Position numbers and translations under genes: made by a program. Shown in pieces: positions 31,896 through 43,239 of a stretch of 64,000 bases of DNA (position 1 is the stretch's first letter; every line of letters starts with the position of its first letter). Source of the stretch: Phytophthora colocasiae. Taxonomy: Eukaryota > Oomycota > Peronosporomycetes > Peronosporales > Peronosporaceae. Below the pieces are notes generated by a model that was not told the origin of the DNA, searched no databases, and was given only the letters and a program-made list of their open reading frames with translations. The DNA is taken from assembly GCA_018806915.1 (NCBI GenBank), contig JAGKQI010000096.1:1426001-1490000 (forward strand), given 5' to 3'.

Positions 31896-32525
31896 GTGTC
31901 CACCCGTACGTCCGCTTGTTGTCTTCGTCGTGATTCAAAAGTGGTTTCTTCGTTTGGGATAAGTTTAAACAATAAAATAAAAACCGGATGGCAAAAGTGG
32001 ATGTTGCCTACAGACGGAGTTTGCCAGACTGAGCAAGCGAAGAGCTCTTAGGCTCTTGGCAGGTGCGATGCGTCGTGGAAAGATGGCAAGCGCGAAACAC
32101 CCCTGGAAAAAGATTGCAACTGATTTTCGCGTCGTCACAGCGTGGGATTTGACTCGACTCAGACTGTGTTATGCTAATAGTCAAGCAGGCAAGACGATAT
32201 GAATGGCAATGCCACTGGGCCAGTATTTTTGCACTGCAAAATGCACTGCGCTGTAGTCTGCAGTGGTCTAACCACGAGGTTAGTAACCAGTTATCGCTTT
32301 ACGCCGCTTCGCTCATAAAAAGATCCGAGAGCATTTTTGCGGCGAAGCAGCGTTATGTGTACCCCACCAAACTATCGCGTTTAGTTCCGTTTCCCGCTTA
32401 TTTCCGCTCTCCTCGTCCAGTCCTCTTTTTAGCCTGACCCGCTGTTATCCTACGCTCCGTCTCCACAATACAAAGGCGACGTAAGACCAAGCGAGCTCCT
32501 CCACTCAAAGCCTTTAAAAACGACC
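31896..32525. other. Divergent promoter region
   Basis: 630 bp between the DUF1769 gene (minus) and the nucleotidyltransferase gene (plus). No gene or repeat is evident; a pyrimidine-rich stretch lies about 60-150 bp before the start codon at 32526. Confidence 0.4.
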
Positions 32526-34478
32526 ATGAAGCCCCGCGATGCCGCCTTCATGGTGGACCACCGGCGCCAGCTCAGCGGGGCATCGGCAGCCTCCCCTGTG
32601 CGCAAAGACGAGGAAAAGAATAAAAAGAAACGACAGGTTAAAGCGGCCACTATTCAGCAACAGCAGCAGCCCTATAAACCCCCAAAGACGACTCCTTCAC
32701 TCCCTGCGGCGCAATTCCCGTCGAAATCGGCCAAGAAAAACGCTAAAAAGAAGGAGAACAAGGCTAAATTAGCAGCTCAGGCGCTTCAAGACCCTGCTGA
32801 CTTGTTGCATCAAGACAGTGTCAAATCCCGGAATCACAAACTCGTGCTGGCTCCTGCTACAAGCGCCACCACATCCTCTTCGAGTTTCTGTGTCTCCAGC
32901 AACTTCCCTAGTTGGGGAGCTAAGAAGAAGAAACAGGAGCAGATGAAACCCACGTTAATGGCGATGAACGCTAATCGAGCAGTGACAGATGCGCTCCATG
33001 AGGAGATTTTGGAGTATACCAAGTACACCAAGAAGACGGTGGAGAGAATGGCTGTTCATATTGAAGAGATGATCGCCAATGTACGTGTCTGTGTGCAGTC
33101 GCTCTGGCCACAGTCCAAAGTGGAGGCATTTGGGTCCTATTCGACAGGTATTTGGCTGCCCAGCAGTGATGTGGATTTGGTGATTCTTGATGTCGTGGAG
33201 GTGAATGACTCAAAGCTCACGGCGAAGCGTCTGCGGGAGTTGGCCAATGTTCTGGAGAAGAAGAAGTGGGTCGAGTCGCTGCTGTGTCTGGACACCGCCA
33301 AAGTGCCTGTGCTGAAGCTGGTCAGCGCTGAAACATCTGTGCCTATCGACATCACGTTCGAGTCGGCTGCCACGCACAGCGGATTACTCGCTCGCGACCT
33401 TATTAAGCGCTACGCAGACAACATGCCGGAGCTTTACCCGTTGGCGATTGTGTTCAAGCAACTTTTACGCGAACGTGACTTGAATGATGCCTATACTGGT
33501 GGACTTAGCTCGTATTCCGTGGTGCTGATGATTATTCACTTCTCGCAGCTCTGGAGGAATGGAGACTTGTGCTTCGAAGCGGCTTCTATCTATGCGTCGG
33601 GCTCACTGCCACCCGCGCCTTCCAAGATGCAGGCTCAGAAGGCAGCGCGGATACAGGCTGAAGCAGGTTGTAATATTAAAGATGGAGGTTTGGAGGTGCT
33701 ATCTAGCAAAACTCAGTCTTCCACGATTGCACTGAAGAAGTCTGCTTCGTTGCCGTTGCCTGCCCCGACCTCGTCTTATGCAGCAATTGTGGCAAAGAAG
33801 CAGGTTACAGATGATTCTTCACCTTCTGAGCCGCGGTTTAGCTACGCTGCTGTTGCAGCAGGGATCGCCAAGGTGTCGGAGAAGAAGAAACCACCGTCTA
33901 GCTACGCAGCAGCTGTGTCTGCACCAGCAGGATCATCATCCGCTACAGCAAAACGTAAGAGTGTTACCACCGTCACGAAGCAGAACCAGGATGGACATTC
34001 ACTGGACTCGATCAGTGTGTCAAGCAGCAATGCAGACACAGAAGACTCGAGCTCATCATGCAGCCATTCCTCCTCAACAGATAGCGACGACGAAACACAG
34101 CCTCAACAGCCTCCAGTGTCGCTTGGCCAGCACCTTTTGATGATTCTCGAGTTCTTTGGCATCATCTTCGACTACCGCATGAACGGGCTGTCTGTGCGCG
34201 ACGGAGGTTATATCTACAGACTCGCAGATAACCACCGCACACACATCGGTAAGCCGGCGTTGGTGATCGAAGACCCAATCCACCCGGATCGCAATGTGAG
34301 TGCCAGCAGCTTTGCGTTTTCCAAGGTAGTAGCGGTGTTCGAGGACTCGTACTATGCGCTGAAGTATTTTCGAGCGACCAAGTTCACACCGTCGGCGCTC
34401 AGTTGTTTGCTCAGCACATCCGGCCACACGAGCCATACCAATCACATCCACAGCAAAGCGCAGGCTGTTCGATCATAG
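32526..34478 (+). CDS. Trf4/PAPD5-type non-canonical poly(A) polymerase
   Basis: Single exon, 650 residues. The nucleotidyltransferase signature GSYSTGIWLPSSDVDLVI begins near residue 201, with catalytic aspartates near 213 and 215 and a third in PIDITFE (about 276). The central domain shows YPLAIVFKQLLRERDLND and GGLSSYSVVLMIIHF, and the PAP-associated domain shows LGQHLLMILEFFGIIFDY (about 540). This order is typical of Trf4/PAPD5/7 enzymes, which add short oligo(A) tails to nuclear RNAs for exosome decay. The N-terminal 150 residues are lysine-rich and disordered. About 170 low-complexity residues (Ser, Ala and Tyr-Ala repeats such as SYAAIVA/SYAAAV) are inserted inside the central domain. 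Confidence 0.93.
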   Translation: MKPRDAAFMVDHRRQLSGASAASPVRKDEEKNKKKRQVKAATIQQQQQPYKPPKTTPSLPAAQFPSKSAKKNAKKKENKAKLAAQALQDPADLLHQDSVKSRNHKLVLAPATSATTSSSSFCVSSNFPSWGAKKKKQEQMKPTLMAMNANRAVTDALHEEILEYTKYTKKTVERMAVHIEEMIANVRVCVQSLWPQSKVEAFGSYSTGIWLPSSDVDLVILDVVEVNDSKLTAKRLRELANVLEKKKWVESLLCLDTAKVPVLKLVSAETSVPIDITFESAATHSGLLARDLIKRYADNMPELYPLAIVFKQLLRERDLNDAYTGGLSSYSVVLMIIHFSQLWRNGDLCFEAASIYASGSLPPAPSKMQAQKAARIQAEAGCNIKDGGLEVLSSKTQSSTIALKKSASLPLPAPTSSYAAIVAKKQVTDDSSPSEPRFSYAAVAAGIAKVSEKKKPPSSYAAAVSAPAGSSSATAKRKSVTTVTKQNQDGHSLDSISVSSSNADTEDSSSSCSHSSSTDSDDETQPQQPPVSLGQHLLMILEFFGIIFDYRMNGLSVRDGGYIYRLADNHRTHIGKPALVIEDPIHPDRNVSASSFAFSKVVAVFEDSYYALKYFRATKFTPSALSCLLSTSGHTSHTNHIHSKAQAVRS

Positions 34479-34761
34479 CATCGCTGTGACCCTATTATAG
34501 TCCAGTGACCAACACAAGCGCGTGTTGATGATCCATGTTGTACAAGATTTGATAGCCACGTTGAAGCATGCACGGGAAAACAAGCAACGTTAGTTAGTAA
34601 TTTGTAGTCTAGCAAGCAGGAGAAACGAGTAAATACAAACGAGGGAAATGAGCAGGATTCATAAGAAATGCTTCAGAGGAGAATCATCTTGAATAACATG
34701 CGCTGCGGCGTGAAAAGCGTTTTCACAAATCATTCACTTAGCTGCAGTGGCCAGACTCGAA
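34479..34761. other. 3' flank between the polymerase gene and the Mutator-like element
   Basis: No gene. The last 9 bp (34753-34761, AGACTCGAA) is the target site copy of the element that follows. Confidence 0.6.
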
Positions 34762-34833
34762 GGGAGAAACTAAAAGGAGCGCCCAAGTACGGAGCGCCCA
34801 AACATTAATAGAACACCCAAAGATTATAAGATG
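34762..34833 (+). repeat. MULE left terminal inverted repeat
   Basis: Inverted copy of 37389-37458, with two extra A bases near position 12 and one substitution in the AACATTAATAG part. Confidence 0.95.
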
Positions 34834-35109
34834 GCGTGATTGATGGAGTATTAGGACGTTTCTAGGAAAGAAAATCCGAAGGATTCATAGTGATGGAGAA
34901 CAAGTAGTCACGAGCTGTGGTTAGAAAATATTGTTCATTGTCTGATTGACTGCCGAAGGGCAAATTGAGCGGGGGCTTCTGTCCTAAGAGGGTTGTCGCG
35001 GCATGCCGTTAATTCCCCGTCAGACAATTAAAGGTGCGCTGATGTGTTGACCATACAACTCCAGAATTGTTAACTAACTATGACAACGTTTCTTATTTCT
35101 TAATTAGAC

Positions 35110-35172
35110 ACCACCGTAGCTTAATGGTAAAGCCCCGAAAGGGGTGAAGGAGGTTCGATTCCTCTCGGTGGT
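35110..35172 (+). ncRNA. tRNA-like cloverleaf with a GAAA tetraloop in place of the anticodon loop
   Basis: A 63-nt stretch inside the MULE has a perfect 7-bp acceptor stem (ACCACCG with CGGTGGT), a D-arm (GCTT...AAGC around AATGGTA) and a 5-bp T-arm with loop TTCGATT. Where a 17-nt anticodon arm belongs there is only CCC-GAAA-GGG. It therefore cannot decode, and is a tRNA-derived pseudogene or a tRNA mimic carried by the transposon. Expression is unknown. Confidence 0.6.
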
Positions 35173-35234
35173 ATTGTGTTATCGAACAGATTTGTGAATG
35201 TGACGCGTATTATATGAAGGAATTCCATATCAGC

Positions 35235-37380
35235 CTAATTCAATCCGGAATAGCCCCATGTACGAGGTGGCAAGTACGCACTGGTGAAGCTTTCATGTGT
35301 ACCTTCTTGCAGAAGCGCCTGAAATGATTGAACCGGTGGAGTATTGGAATTGGAACTGTTGTCTCTCTCGAACCACGATAATTCGCGACGTGTGGTATTG
35401 GCGCCGTGCCCAGCCTTGTGTTGACAATGCGAACTGCCCCTGCTTTTATGGTTGCGCCGGTTTGAAGGCTCCAAAACGCGACAGGTTGAATGCTCATCGT
35501 TTGCTAGTATCCACCAGTGCTTGTCGAAGTGTGTTGGCAGAATCTTTAAATCTCCGTTGGACTCGTAAATGTTTACTAGCTCGTGGATACATGGTCTACC
35601 GTACGTGTGGCGAAAAACTCCGGTACATAGTGATTTTTCGGCTCCAGAAATTATTAGATTGTGCGCCATCTTCCAGAGCTTGTCCGTCTCGATTAGCGCA
35701 TAGGTACTGATCAAGCGAACCACAGCAGAATTTTGGTCGTATCTAAGTCGGTGTGGAATAATAGTAGCATCTTTGGCTGACTGGTAGCTGATAGCATTTG
35801 CAGAGGATATCCACCACGGAAGTAGCTTCAGAAACACAGTGAGAAGATCTCCTTTTGAACTTTCCAACCATCTTTTAATCTTCGCATGCGTGCCTTCCAC
35901 CGTAGACGTGTCATGGCATCCAAAGTGCGCGTACTTGTCCGTCCAGCACTTCACGATCTTCGTTTTGTATCTCCACCAGGTACGTTCCAAATAGAGCGCC
36001 AACGTATTGCTTAAAGCTCGCAAGGCAACGCAATGTGCGTCAAAATCTGCTTCCGTCTTTGATTCTAGTGTTTCGTAATATTCAGCCATGAAAACATTGG
36101 TCTGCACAGTGTTTGTTTTCGTCTCTCCATTTGGCCCAGGTTGATCGAGTCGTACAGTTCCTAGTTCACCTTGAACACGCGCCAATACGTTGCGGTTAAT
36201 GTGCCAGCGACAAAGAATTTTGGGGACGTCTGGGAAAACCATATCACTGGCGTTCATACAGGCAAGATCCCTGTCCGTAGCGAACAGTCGGGGTTCAGGG
36301 ATTCCAACCTCCTTTAGAAGTGTCTTCAATGATTCGAATGCCTATGTATAGTTCGGCTCAGCCTCCCCGGGTAGCCAACATTGAACTAGCGGAAGCACCT
36401 TATTCAGTCCAGTAAGGATGACCATGTTTAATAAGGGCCAGTTGTGCTTATTAGTCTTGTATGTGCAATCCAACACAACGACACCCATTAAGTGTCGAGA
36501 TAGCTCCAATGTTTGCGGGTGCGCCCACAACAGGTACATTAACCGAGGGTTGGAGTCCGACTCAATCTCATATTTGTAGCGAAATCCATGGTCACTCAAC
36601 TGTCGAAATAAAACCTCAATCGCAGTGTCCGTTTCCAGCATCTCGCGCCGCCACACATCCTTAGCGTTTGCAATGTCCTTAGGTATAGCAAGTGATTTCG
36701 TGTTCGCAAGTAATAGAGTTGAATAAATTCGTGACACAGGAATTCCAGCTTCAGTTTGGAGAGTTATCAACTCGTTCGCACTTGAAATCGCATGACCACA
36801 ATTTTGTTGAACGCTACGTCGCCTATGTCCAGTGTGTACTCGAACATCCAAAGAAGGCGGGTGGTTGTGGGTTCGACTTCCATCTCGTGTGTACACAATT
36901 TTCATGCCCCGCCGTGTTGTTGCGATCTATAGCCACAATTTTAATGTGCATGGGGCAACCCATTCGTTTTGACCCTCGCAATGTTCTGACACGATCCTCC
37001 TCACGAATACGGCGAGTATTCTTGGGTCTTCCACTACGATCACAGGCAAATAAAATTGTCCGAATTTCGTTATTGTTGTTGCGTTCGATCTTTTGCCTGG
37101 ATACGTCATAGCGACGAGATTGGGTCCACCTGTGTATTGCGTCAATAGCTGCATCTACAGAAGGATGAACACCTTCTGGAGGTGGTTCGATGGTATAAAG
37201 CTGCGATACCTCTGCGGTGTAGTCATCCGGATAATTGAGGGCTTCAGCGTGATTCTGCATGGTGTTCCTTGCTCTTAGTGTTGTACAGGTATTGCTCGCG
37301 TCAGGTTGGAAATTGTTCTCTGTTCTAGTTGATGTTCTCTCTAATGTTAAAGTAATAATAGATTCGAAGACGATCACCAT
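35235..37380 (-). pseudogene. MULE transposase (FAR1-like N-terminus), frameshifted and with a nonsense codon
   Basis: Three pieces follow each other on the minus strand. 37380-36823 carries the FAR1/WRKY-like DNA-binding part (GCPMHIKIVAIDR). The frame then shifts into 36905-36342, which holds the rest of that domain and the start of the MULE catalytic domain (GVVVLDCTYKTNKHNWPLL). An in-frame TAG near 36340 separates it from 36329-35235 (LFATDRDLACM, CRWHINRNV, and a degenerate SWIM-like CIHEL). The DDE aspartates in LDCTYKTN and ATDRDLA are visible. One frameshift and one stop make it non-autonomous now. Confidence 0.9.
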
Positions 37381-37388
37381 ATCCTCCG

Positions 37389-37458
37389 CATCTTATAATC
37401 TTTGGGTGTTCTATTTATGTTTGGGCGCTCCGTACTTGGGCGCTCCTTAGTTTCTCCC
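37389..37458 (-). repeat. MULE right terminal inverted repeat
   Basis: Inverted copy of 34762-34833; the outer end TTTCTCCC abuts the target duplication at 37459. Confidence 0.95.
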
Positions 37459-37467
37459 AGACTCGAA

Positions 37468-38328
37468 CGGTGCAGGCCGAGCCCCAAGCCAGCAAGATGC
37501 GGCTATCGCTCTTTTCTCAGCAGTGAACATTTTGTCCAAGCCAAGTAAAAAAATGAAATCAGCCGAAGTTGGCCCGAGAAAGTCTGTCCACCAGAAATGT
37601 TGGCTTGCATGTTCTTGATGACCATTTCTTCAGGATATATGTGTTAGCTAACAACATTGACTTGGCTTCGCGTTCGTTTATCTCGGGCGTTACACCGATT
37701 CCTCGACACTCTCAAACCGTTTCGGCGTGAGAAGATCGCTGCGATTGCCACTTCTAGCAGATACCATACGACCTTTGCCAGCAGATTGTGTCCCGTACCG
37801 CTGCCACGATATTCGCCCTCGTCACCAAGCTAGGCAGCGTATCGATACCAATTGCCAACGGATGACCCGCATAAGATCACTCGGCCTTTGGCAGCGCTGG
37901 CTTGTTCAGGCTGAACACTCCGCCACTCTGTGCAAAAGAATCAATCGTTGCACAAATTTCGGGCAAGTCAGTTGAGGTTCGCCGTCGCAAACTGCCATCG
38001 TCTCGCCCTCTACATCGTCGCAAACGCAACCCCACACAGACAACCACTAGTGCTGGAAGTGCGGCGGCGCATTCAACGACGCGCTGTCGTCCCAAAAACT
38101 TTTTATCATCGTGTCCCGTTTATGGTTATCATACAAAACTCTATATTCTTGTGGGCGGAAAAAAAAACGAGCGTCTGCTTTCTTCCGTCCATCACACAGG
38201 CAAAAGCCAAAAGGGAACGGCGCGTGTGGTTTAACCGGGGCGGAGGCGAAACTCATTTGCGAGACCAAGCGGCAGCCCACAACCCGCGAAGAACCAGATC
38301 GTCAATTGCCCTTCGGCCCCTGGCCGCA
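37468..38328. other. Upstream region of the myosin gene
   Basis: About 860 bp between the MULE and the myosin start codon. Short open frames overlap on both strands without motifs; nothing else is supported. Confidence 0.4.
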
Positions 38329-41300
38329 ATGGACGTGGGCACCAACGTGTGGGTTAAGACCAAGGACGCTGCTGTCTGGGCGGCAGGCGAGGTGGTTGAC
38401 TACCAGGATGCGGGTGGCCTCGTGCACGTGCGTCGTTTCGACACGGGCGACGTCATCATGCGTAAGTGCTTTTAAACACAAGCCTAACCAGTAAGGCGTC
38501 TCTTCACTGACAATCGCTTATTTGCCACTTTAGGTCGCTACCCGGGACCTGACAACGAGTTGTGTCTGCGCAACATGTCAGCCAATTTCCCTACTATGTC
38601 GAGTCTTACCAGTCTGGAACATCTTCATGAAGCTGCGTTGCTACAGGCGCTAAGCGAGCGCTTCGATCATGACCAGATCTACACTTCCATTGGGGACATT
38701 CTCGTAGCCTTGAACCCGTTAAAACCACTGCCACAACTGTACTCGGAAGCGCAATTAAACGCGTACAAACAGGTGATGACAAACCCCAGTGCTTCAGTGA
38801 AGGAAGAGTTGCCGCCACACGTGTATGCAATTGGTGGTAAAGCTTTCGGAGGATTGTTGAAGCCGGAACGACGTAATCAGAGCATCTTGGTCAGTGGAGA
38901 GAGTGGCAGTGGCAAAACCGAGAGCACCAAGTTCCTTATGCAGTTTTTGACCAGTGTGGGCAGAGATCAGTCACTGACAGAACAGGAAGGAAGTGGCGCC
39001 GTGGAAATCGGCAGGCGTATCCTGCAAACAAACCCGATTTTGGAATCTTTCGGCAACGCACAGACGATCAGGAACGACAATTCAAGTCGCTTTGGCAAAT
39101 TTATCAAGATCCAGTTTGGTGAGAAGAATGAGATTGTTGGAGCACAGATTGTAAGCTATTTGCTGGAGAAGGTGCGGCTGCTGCACCAGAACCCAGAGGA
39201 ACGCAGTTTCCACATTTTCTATGAGCTGCTCGAAGGAGCAGACAAGGGGCTGCTAGACACTCTGGGACTTCAGAAAGGAGGCAAATACGAGCTGCTCAAC
39301 TCGTATGGGCCCAGTTTTGCACGGAAACGAGCGGTGGCAGATAAGTATGCGCAGTTGTACGTGGAAACAGTTCGAGCGTTCGAGGATACGGGTGTGGGCG
39401 AGCAAGAACGGCTGGATATTTTCAAGATTCTAGCAGCGTTGCTGCACCTTGGAAATGTAAACTTTACCGCTGCTGGCGGACAAGAAGATGCTACTGCTGT
39501 TACAAAAGCTTCTCGCTTTCATTTGGAAAAGTGTGCTGAGCTCATTGGTGTGGATGTGGACAAGCTTGAAAAGTTGCTGAGTAGCCGGGAGATTAAGGCT
39601 GGTATGGACGTTATGGTGCTCAAGCATAATCCGGAGCAGGCGAAGGAAATCTGCCGATCACTTGCTAAGGCTATCTACGGTCGTCTCTTTACTTGGCTTG
39701 TACGTCGTCTAAGTGACGAAATCAATTATTGCGACTCGGCCATTTCAATCTCGGACGAAGACGAAGAAATGGCTACTATCGGTATTTTGGATATCTTCGG
39801 CTTCGAGAGCTTGAACCGCAATGGATTCGAGCAGCTCTGCATCAACTACGCCAACGAACGACTTCAAGCACAATTCAACGAGTTTGTATTTGTGCGCGAG
39901 CAGCAGGTATACATTGCAGAGGGGATTGACTGGAGGAATATCTCGTACCCTAGCAACGCAGCGTGCTTGGCTCTGTTCGATGACAAAAGCAACGGTCTGT
40001 TTTCGTTACTGGATCAGGAATGTTTGATGCCGAAGGGCTCAAATCAAGCTTTAAGCACCAAGTTTTACCGTTACCATGGCGCGGAGGGTTCTCCAGACTC
40101 GGCCGGCTTGCTTCAGCAACCACAACTTGCTCAGAATACTTTGCCACTGTTCATGTCATCTTTCAGTCGGTATTTGCACCGAAGTGAGTCTCAAGAAGAA
40201 GCTGTGCGCCAAGATACAAAGAAGCATCCGTTCTCGGCGTCCAAGATGGAGCGCGTGAAACACCAGTTCGTGGTCCACCACTTTGCTGGCCGTGTATGCT
40301 ACAATGTGGAGCAGTTTGTTGAGAAGAACACGGACGCTTTACCTGCCGACGCAAGTGACATCCTATCATCTTCGAATAATGAAGTGGTGGTGGCTATTGG
40401 TGCTGATGAGAATGTTGACTCGCCCGATGACAACGGAACAGCTGGACGGAGACGTTACTCGATGCTGCGTGCACCTAGCGTGTCAGCGCAGTTCAAAAGT
40501 CAGCTAGACCGGCTTATTGTTCAAATTGGACGTACCGAAGCCCACTATGTTCGCTGTCTGAAGCCCAACGAGGTGAAGAAGCCTGGCATTTTCGACCGCG
40601 AGCGTATGGTAGAGCAAATGCGCTCTGTAGGTGTACTGGAGGCGGTTCGCATTGCGCGTCATGGATACTCTATTCGTCTCTCACACGCGAACTTTACAGA
40701 GCTGTTTTCTGGGTTTAAGTGTTTCTTGAGCACTCGAGAGCGAACAACGAAGATGTCCAACCATGACTTAGCCCAGGCATTAGTAACTGTTTTGATGGAC
40801 AAGGTGCTCCTGGAAGACGGCGTGGAGCGCGAAGAGAAGAACCCTGGCGCTATTACTGCTGTTACTGATGATGGCACGGGCACAGCATTCGAGAATGACA
40901 TCCGCCGTAAGGACGTGCAGGTGGGCAAGACACTCGTGTTTTGTAAATCTAGCACTTACAATCGGTTCTCTCGCTATCGCGTGGAGTTGCGGAATCATTG
41001 CGCGACTGTGCTGCAGAAGCATTACCATGGATATCGCCGGCGAGTATTGTATCAAGAGTTGCGCAATTTCGTGGTGCATGTTCAAGCAATTGTCCGAGGA
41101 TTCCTCGGTAGAAGGCGAGTCGACAAGTTGCGCCAGTTACGATGCGAAAATGCTGCCACTCATATCCAGTCGTATTGGAAACGCTTTGTGACCCAACGGA
41201 AGTTTGCTGAGCTGCTGAAACACAAGCGGCAGGTTGAGGCTGCCACCATGATTCAGACTTGTTTTAGGTGTTTTGTGGCACGGCGGATTCTTTTGGGAAT

Positions 41301-43239
41301 GCTGAAGACCAAGCGCCAGGTTGCTGCGGCTATTCGTATTCAGTCACACTCCAGGCGTTGGCTAGCACAGCGGAAACGTGCAGAACTCCGTAAGCGGAAG
41401 CTCCAGAATGCTGCTGCCGTTTGCATTCAAACAAATTACAGGTGTTGGCTGGCACAACTGCAGCTTGCGCGACTTCGTGAGCACAAAATGCGGATTGTTG
41501 CCGTTGTTCGTATTCAGACGCAAACCAGGCGTTTACTGGCCCAGCGGGAGCGTGCGAAGCTTCTACGTCATAGACTTGAAATGGTTACAGCAGTTCGAAT
41601 CCAAGCTCAGTGCAGACGTTGGTTGGCCCAGCGAAAACGAGAGCAGTTGGTACAGGAAAAACATGAGCTTGCTGCTGCTGTCACTATCCAGAGGCAGAGC
41701 AGGCGATGGCTCCACCAAAACAGCTTTATATCGGCGAAGCTGCACCGTTTCCGCTTACGTGTTGCGTTTGGCAAGCTCCGCCGTGCGTGCCAAGCTTCAC
41801 AGGCAGCAAGCGAAATGGAAGCTGAGCCTTCTCCGAGCGACGATTCGTCGGCTAGCCGAGCAAAGCAAATGCCTAAATCGATTGGTCTCCTGTCGACCCA
41901 GTCGAGCTCGGAGCAGGAAGACAGTTCCAACAGTGATGATCGGATGGAGCCCCCCATTCGTATTTCTGCCCCCACCCACCGGCGCACCATGAGCAGACAG
42001 CGTACTCGGACTAATAGCCGACAACGCAGCCGTGCAAGTAGCAGCCATATCGAAGATCGCAACTCATTGCTGGAGAACGAAATCTTGCGTTTACAGCAGA
42101 TGCTCGTTGAGCAGCAGAGCGGCAACAGTGCCAGTCCTTTACGGGATCAACGACGTCGATCCTCAACGGTTGCTCGTCCGCCTCGAAGCGCTCCACTTGA
42201 CCTAAGCCAGTCAACCCGTGTCACACGTTCACGCTCCGGCCGTCGTCGGTACTCAGTCGATGGCGCTTTATCCGAAGATGAGGACGGAGAGAATGACGCC
42301 GAGGTGTCATTGTTACCTCCACGTCGTGCGCGCAGCGTCGTGCCTGCTCAACAAGCTGATCATGTTTCCATGCTGTCGCAAAAGATCGAGGAGCTGGACG
42401 CGAAGTGCAAGTTCCTGGAACAGCTCGTGGCTCGCAAGAACTATGAAGATGCGGCTAGAGAGTCCTTTATCTACGGTCGGGGGTCGCTTGGCGGCAGGGA
42501 GCGTTTACCTTCTGGAGATGGTTCGTTGTACGGAGACGTCCCTCCAAGTGAAGCAGGCTCGGACGTGGACTCGATCATCTTCAACATTCAGAACCAGATG
42601 GACATGCTGCGTCAGTCTATCGCGGTGAAGGAACAGGTCCTTCAGACGTCTCGCAAGTCTCATGGGCTGTCGTTCTCATCCAGCACCCGGCCGACACGGT
42701 CTTCATCCGCTGCATCGACCACATCGTTCTCGAACCCGTTCGGTGAGGCTCCTCCGAGTCTTCCATCACTTCCGCTGTCCGAATCGCAGCTTTCAGCTGG
42801 CGGGTCGTCGCATGGTAATGGCCGACGCAGTGGCGGAAGTTCGCTTGGGCTCCCTCCGACGCCGACTTCCTCAATAGCGTCGTCGTTTTACCAGGGACCA
42901 CCACGTTCTTCACCCGCACATTTCGGAGGTCGAGGCATGCCCCGCATCGTCAAGTGGGCACGTTCTACCAACTGCTACGAGTGCGAGGAGCCGTTCAACC
43001 TGTTTGTGCGACGTCACCACTGCCGCATGTGTGGCAATTCGTTCTGCCATGAGCATTCCAGTCGTCGCGTATCGGTCTTCGGCATCGGATTTGACGATGA
43101 GCCCGTTCGAGTGTGTGATAACTGTTTTGCCGAGTATTATGCAGCATCGCAGGAGCCACTCACGCCCCAATACACCAGCTCCCAGTTCGGCTTCAACTCC
43201 GGGCCAATGTCCTCGTCTTCGCGGCTCAGCGGATTGTAG
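38329..43239 (+). CDS. Unconventional myosin with six IQ motifs and a C-terminal FYVE finger, 2 exons
   Basis: Exon 1 38329-38461 and exon 2 38534-43239 give 1,612 residues. Exon 1 codes for the SH3-like N-terminal barrel. The motor domain (about 55-850) has the P-loop GESGSGKT at 166-173, switch 1 NDNSSRFGK and switch 2 DIFGFESL. About six IQ motifs follow (about 866-1107; IQ..RRWLAQRK type), then a short coiled coil (about 1230 and again 1310-1330) and serine-rich linkers. A FYVE zinc finger lies at about 1516-1583 with RRHHCRMCG, although the WxxD part reads WARS. FYVE domains bind PI3P on endosomes, so this motor probably carries or tethers endosomes on actin. Myosin-FYVE fusions are known from oomycetes. 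Splicing was chosen because it restores the N-terminal domain in frame. Confidence 0.95.

Larger units (their letters stand above)
34762..37458 (-). mobile_element. Complete Mutator-like element (MULE), 2,697 bp, transposase broken
   Basis: The element is bounded by terminal inverted repeats (34762-34833 and 37389-37458, about 70 bp, differing by a 2-bp indel and one or two bases), each starting GGGAGAAACTAA. It is flanked by a perfect 9-bp target duplication AGACTCGAA (34753-34761 and 37459-37467), the length expected for Mutator-like transposons. Inside are a minus-strand transposase pseudogene and, at the left end, a tRNA-like structure. Each terminal repeat contains GGAGCGCCCA twice, which may be transposase binding sites. 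Confidence 0.95.
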
